NCBI GenBank assembly: GCA_900552935.1
Contig: USBN01000036.1
Coordinates: 1-15,753 of the forward strand
Source of the DNA: an uncultured Coriobacteriaceae bacterium
Lineage (GTDB): Bacteria; Actinomycetota; Coriobacteriia; Coriobacteriales; Atopobiaceae
DNA length: 15,753 bases
Direction of reading: 5' to 3'
Shown here: in pieces, positions 13,884 to 15,753 of the stretch
Layout of the letters: each line of letters begins with the position of its first letter
Position numbering within the stretch: the stretch's first letter is position 1
The notes under the pieces: generated by a model
Databases searched by the model: none
What the model saw: only the letters and a program-made list of their open reading frames with translations
What the model was told of the DNA's origin: nothing
Position numbers and translations under genes: made by a program

Positions 13884-13919
13884 AGCCGCCGCCCGCGCGA
13901 TGCAGGCGACGGCTCTTTT
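13884..13919 (+). terminator. Rho-independent terminator after the nitroreductase gene
   Basis: AGCCGCCGCC (13884-13893) pairs with GGCGACGGCT (13905-13914), with one C-A mismatch and an 11-base loop, and is followed by CTTTT (13915-13919). It sits between the nitroreductase stop and the metN promoter region, so it separates the two transcription units. Confidence 0.65.
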
Positions 13920-13929
13920 CCCTGGATAG

Positions 13930-13948
13930 CCATAGCTTTGTCCTATGG
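13930..13948. repeat. Operator-like inverted repeat upstream of metN
   Basis: CCATAG (13930-13935), seven-base spacer, CTATGG (13943-13948). It is a perfect 6-bp dyad in an AT-rich stretch that starts right after the terminator, about 65 bases upstream of the metN -10. It could be the binding site of a methionine-responsive repressor or activator; no regulator gene is visible nearby. Confidence 0.45.
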
Positions 13949-14010
13949 TTTCATATCAGTAATTCATGGTGGGGTTATAGGGTTTTATTTAGCTCGGCTT
14001 TCAGATTCGC

Positions 14011-14019
14011 TGATATACT
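14011..14019 (+). promoter_or_regulatory. Extended -10 promoter of metNIQ
   Basis: TGATATACT contains an extended -10 (TGN) fused to TATACT, a 5 of 6 match to consensus. The ATG of metN begins eight bases after it, so transcription would start at or next to the initiation codon. No good -35 is visible, which is usual with extended -10 promoters. Confidence 0.6.
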
Positions 14020-14026
14020 CGTCCGC

Positions 14027-14785
14027 ATGATTGAGCTGACTAACATATCCAAGGTTTACGACACGCCCGCTGGCCCCTTCCGCGCCATCGATGACGTCAC
14101 GCTGAGCATCGGCTCTGGCGACATCTTCGGCATCATCGGAGAGTCCGGCGCCGGCAAGTCCACCCTCGTGCGCTGCATCAACCTTCTTGAGGAGCCCACG
14201 AGCGGTACGGTCGCCATCGACGGGCGCGACGTTACGAGCCTTCGCGGCCGTGAGCTCCGCGAACTTCGTGCGGACATCGGCATGATCTTCCAGAGCTTCA
14301 GCCTGTTCCAGCAGCGCACCGTGCTCGACAACGTCATCTTCCCCGCAACGCTCGCGAGCACCGGCAAGCGCATCTCCCGCGCCGAGGCTCCGGAGCGCGC
14401 CCGCAAGCTCCTGCGTCTCGTCGGCCTCGAGGGCAAGGAGGGCTCCTACCCCTCCCAGCTTTCCGGCGGCCAGCAGCAGCGCGTGGCAATCGCCCGCGCA
14501 CTCATGACGCGCCCGAAGACCCTCCTGTGCGACGAGGCCACAAGCGCCCTCGACACGCTCACCACCAGTCAGGTCCTCGATCTCCTTGCACGCATCAACG
14601 AGGAGCTCGGCGTGACCATCGTCCTCATCACCCACTCGCTCGCCGTTGCCCGCCGCATCTGCAACCACGTCGTCGTCATGGATCACGGCCATGTGGTCGA
14701 GCAGGGCACCGCGGAGGAGATCTTCAGCAACCCGCAGGCAGACGTCACGCGCGCCCTGCTCCAGTTCGAGGGGGAGACGCGCTAA
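14027..14785 (+). CDS. metN: Methionine ABC transporter ATPase, short form
   Basis: ATP-binding subunit powering methionine import with MetI and MetQ, 252 residues. Motifs: Walker A GESGAGKST (38-46), Q-loop FQS (Gln89), signature LSGGQQQR (145-152), Walker B TLLCDEATSALD (165-176), switch His203 in ITHS. The N-terminus MIELTNISKVY is typical of MetN. Full-length MetN is about 340 residues and ends in a NIL/ACT-like domain that binds methionine and shuts the transporter off. Here the protein stops soon after the ABC domain, so that domain is absent; the stop overlaps metI, so this is not a sequencing break. No Shine-Dalgarno precedes the ATG, while an extended -10 lies eight bases upstream, suggesting leaderless translation. 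Confidence 0.93.
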   Translation: MIELTNISKVYDTPAGPFRAIDDVTLSIGSGDIFGIIGESGAGKSTLVRCINLLEEPTSGTVAIDGRDVTSLRGRELRELRADIGMIFQSFSLFQQRTVLDNVIFPATLASTGKRISRAEAPERARKLLRLVGLEGKEGSYPSQLSGGQQQRVAIARALMTRPKTLLCDEATSALDTLTTSQVLDLLARINEELGVTIVLITHSLAVARRICNHVVVMDHGHVVEQGTAEEIFSNPQADVTRALLQFEGETR

Positions 14786-15462
14786 TGGAGCTGTCCGCAT
14801 TCTTCGACAAGTACGGCGAGCTTCTCGCGCAGGGCACCGTCGACACCACGGTCATGGTGCTCGCATCGACGCTCGGCGCCTATGTCATCGGTATCGTCCT
14901 GGGCACGCTCCTCACGGTGCTTGGCCCGGACGGCCTGCGTCCCAACCGCGTCGCCTATTCCGCCCTTGGTTGGCTCGTCAACATGGCGCGCTCGCTGCCG
15001 TTCATCATCCTCTTGCTCTTCATCATCCCCGTGACGCGCGTCGTCGTGGGCACCACCCTCGGCGTGCCGGCGGCGGTATTCCCCCTCATCATCTCCGCAG
15101 CCCCGTTCGTCGCCCGCATGGTAGAGTCGAGCGAGGCAGAGGTCGACCGTGGCCTCATCGAGGCGGCCAGCTCCATGGGAGCCTCCACCTGGGAGATCAT
15201 CGTCAAGGTCTATCTGCATGAGGGCCTTCCCAGCCTGCTCCGCGGCCTTCCCATCGTGATCATCACGATTCTCGGCTACACCGCGATGGCCGGCACCGTT
15301 GGCGCCGGTGGCCTGGGCGACATCGCCATCCGCTACGGCTACCAGCGCTATCAGGATGACGTCATGTTCGCGACCGTGATCATCCTCATCATCATGGTCC
15401 AGGTCATCCAGACGGTGTGCAACCTGCTTGTTCGCGTCTGCGACAAGCGAATGCGCTCCTAG
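14785..15462 (+). CDS. metI: Methionine ABC transporter permease MetI
   Basis: Inner-membrane permease of the methionine importer, 225 residues, normal for the family. About five hydrophobic segments can be seen (roughly 21-46, 58-85, 96-112, 153-172, 194-218). The coupling EAA loop is EAASSMGASTWEIIVKVYLHEGLP (126-149; Glu126, Ala127, Gly132), and the conserved AGTVGAGGLGDIAIRYGYQRY follows (169-189). The ATG overlaps the metN stop by one base (TAATG) and has GAGGGGGAG upstream, indicating translational coupling with metN. Confidence 0.96.
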   Translation: MELSAFFDKYGELLAQGTVDTTVMVLASTLGAYVIGIVLGTLLTVLGPDGLRPNRVAYSALGWLVNMARSLPFIILLLFIIPVTRVVVGTTLGVPAAVFPLIISAAPFVARMVESSEAEVDRGLIEAASSMGASTWEIIVKVYLHEGLPSLLRGLPIVIITILGYTAMAGTVGAGGLGDIAIRYGYQRYQDDVMFATVIILIIMVQVIQTVCNLLVRVCDKRMRS

Positions 15463-15478
15463 CGAGCACACATAGTCA

Positions 15479-15492
15479 GCGCCAGACGGCGC
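15479..15492 (+). other. Hairpin in the metI-metQ spacer
   Basis: GCGCC-AGAC-GGCGC, a 5-bp stem with a four-base loop, starts 17 bases after the metI stop in a 133-base spacer. Such stems often stabilise the upstream mRNA or mark a processing site, letting the binding protein be made in different amounts from the membrane parts. No T-run follows. Confidence 0.4.
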
Positions 15493-15595
15493 AATCCAAA
15501 CTCGGAGTCTTGCCCTTGGGCGATGCCCTTTGGCTACTCATATCGAAATTGCCCACCACGATCAGTCAAATCGTTCTCTTTCGAAAGGAACCACC

Positions 15596-15720
15596 ATGTC
15601 CATCAAGCAGCACATCAAGCCGCTCGCCGGCATCGTGGCCGCCGCCGGCCTCGCCCTCGCCCTGACCGCCTGCGGCGGCAACTCCGGCGCCGCCACCACC
15701 GCGGCCGCCTCTTCCAGCGC
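15596..15720 (+). CDS. metQ: Methionine-binding lipoprotein MetQ, N-terminal fragment
   Basis: Only the first 41 codons and two bases are present before the genomic sequence ends. The product starts with a lipoprotein signal peptide: positive MSIKQHIK, a hydrophobic stretch, and the lipobox LTAC (lipidated Cys26), then a Gly/Ala/Ser-rich linker GGNSGAATTAAASSSA. AAAGGA lies seven bases before the ATG. The substrate-binding domain itself is not in the window, so the name rests on its place directly after metN and metI. The open frame continues into adapter sequence (residues after Ala42 read CLLYTSDAAD), which must not be counted as protein. Confidence 0.8.
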
Positions 15721-15753
15721 CTGTCTCTTATACACATCTGACGCTGCCGACGA
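15721..15753. other. Illumina Nextera adapter at the contig end (artefact)
   Basis: The last 33 bases begin with CTGTCTCTTATACACATCT, the Tn5 mosaic-end sequence used in Nextera libraries, and continue with GACGCTGCCGACGA, the complement of the read-1 adapter tail. This is sequencing-library DNA left untrimmed at the end of the assembly, not part of the organism. Confidence 0.97.

Noticed and set aside
11849..13933. 694-codon open frame on the minus strand opposite the aminopeptidase and nitroreductase
   Set aside because: Same effect; it spans two confidently identified genes plus a terminator and shows only low-complexity Arg/Ala/Val/Leu sequence.
15479..15541. CTTGGGCGATGCCC before metQ resembling CTTGGGCGAATGCCC at 3527-3540
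   Set aside because: A similar short GC palindrome, but with an indel and no wider similarity; probably chance.
1..15753. Mobile elements, CRISPR arrays, prophage or defence genes
   Set aside because: No transposase, integrase, evenly spaced repeats or phage-like genes were seen; gene content and composition are uniform apart from the adapter.

Overview
The window is a GC-rich, gene-dense piece of bacterial chromosome, dominated by housekeeping and amino-acid genes. Codon usage, an actinobacterial-type DnaK C-terminus, an 8-cysteine clostridial ferredoxin and a Firmicutes-like acetylase route to lysine together suggest an anaerobic member of the Coriobacteriia (Olsenella/Collinsella/Atopobiaceae-like). 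That placement is inference; no rRNA or marker gene in the window settles it. The last 33 bases are not genomic: they are an Illumina Nextera adapter left on the contig end.

Layout. (1) 11-2799, minus strand: dnaK then grpE, a chaperone operon with a long leader carrying inverted repeats. (2) 2800-3275: intergenic, with a perfect 12-bp inverted repeat ahead of the ferredoxin gene on the plus strand (3276-3464). (3) 3465-3793: convergent intergenic region with several hairpins, a minus-strand terminator and a very GC-rich tract. (4) 3794-8050, minus strand: a lysine/diaminopimelate operon, lysA-dapA-dapB-dapH. It is headed by a lysine riboswitch (L-box) whose aptamer ends four bases before the lysA Shine-Dalgarno. 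(5) 8155-10533, plus strand: a small uncharacterised lipoprotein, an M20D amidohydrolase that may supply the deacetylase step of the same acetylated lysine pathway, and a YfcE-type phosphodiesterase. (6) 10656-11636, minus strand: a MetA-family homoserine O-acyltransferase with the residue expected of acetyl-CoA users. (7) 11840-13789, plus strand: an S33 prolyl aminopeptidase-like hydrolase and a small nitroreductase. (8) 14027-15720, plus strand: a methionine ABC importer, metN-metI-metQ. MetN lacks the C-terminal regulatory domain and looks leaderless. MetQ is cut by the contig end.

How the parts fit. Much of the window concerns the aspartate family: lysine/DAP synthesis, homoserine acylation into methionine, and methionine uptake. 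Lysine feedback probably acts on the whole lysA-dapH transcript through the riboswitch. No mobile element, CRISPR array, rRNA or tRNA was recognised. I found no clearly new multi-gene system. The points most worth a second look are the riboswitch with its apparent translational expression platform, the DnaK insert, the leaderless domain-less MetN, the ferredoxin-upstream palindrome, and the adapter artefact.
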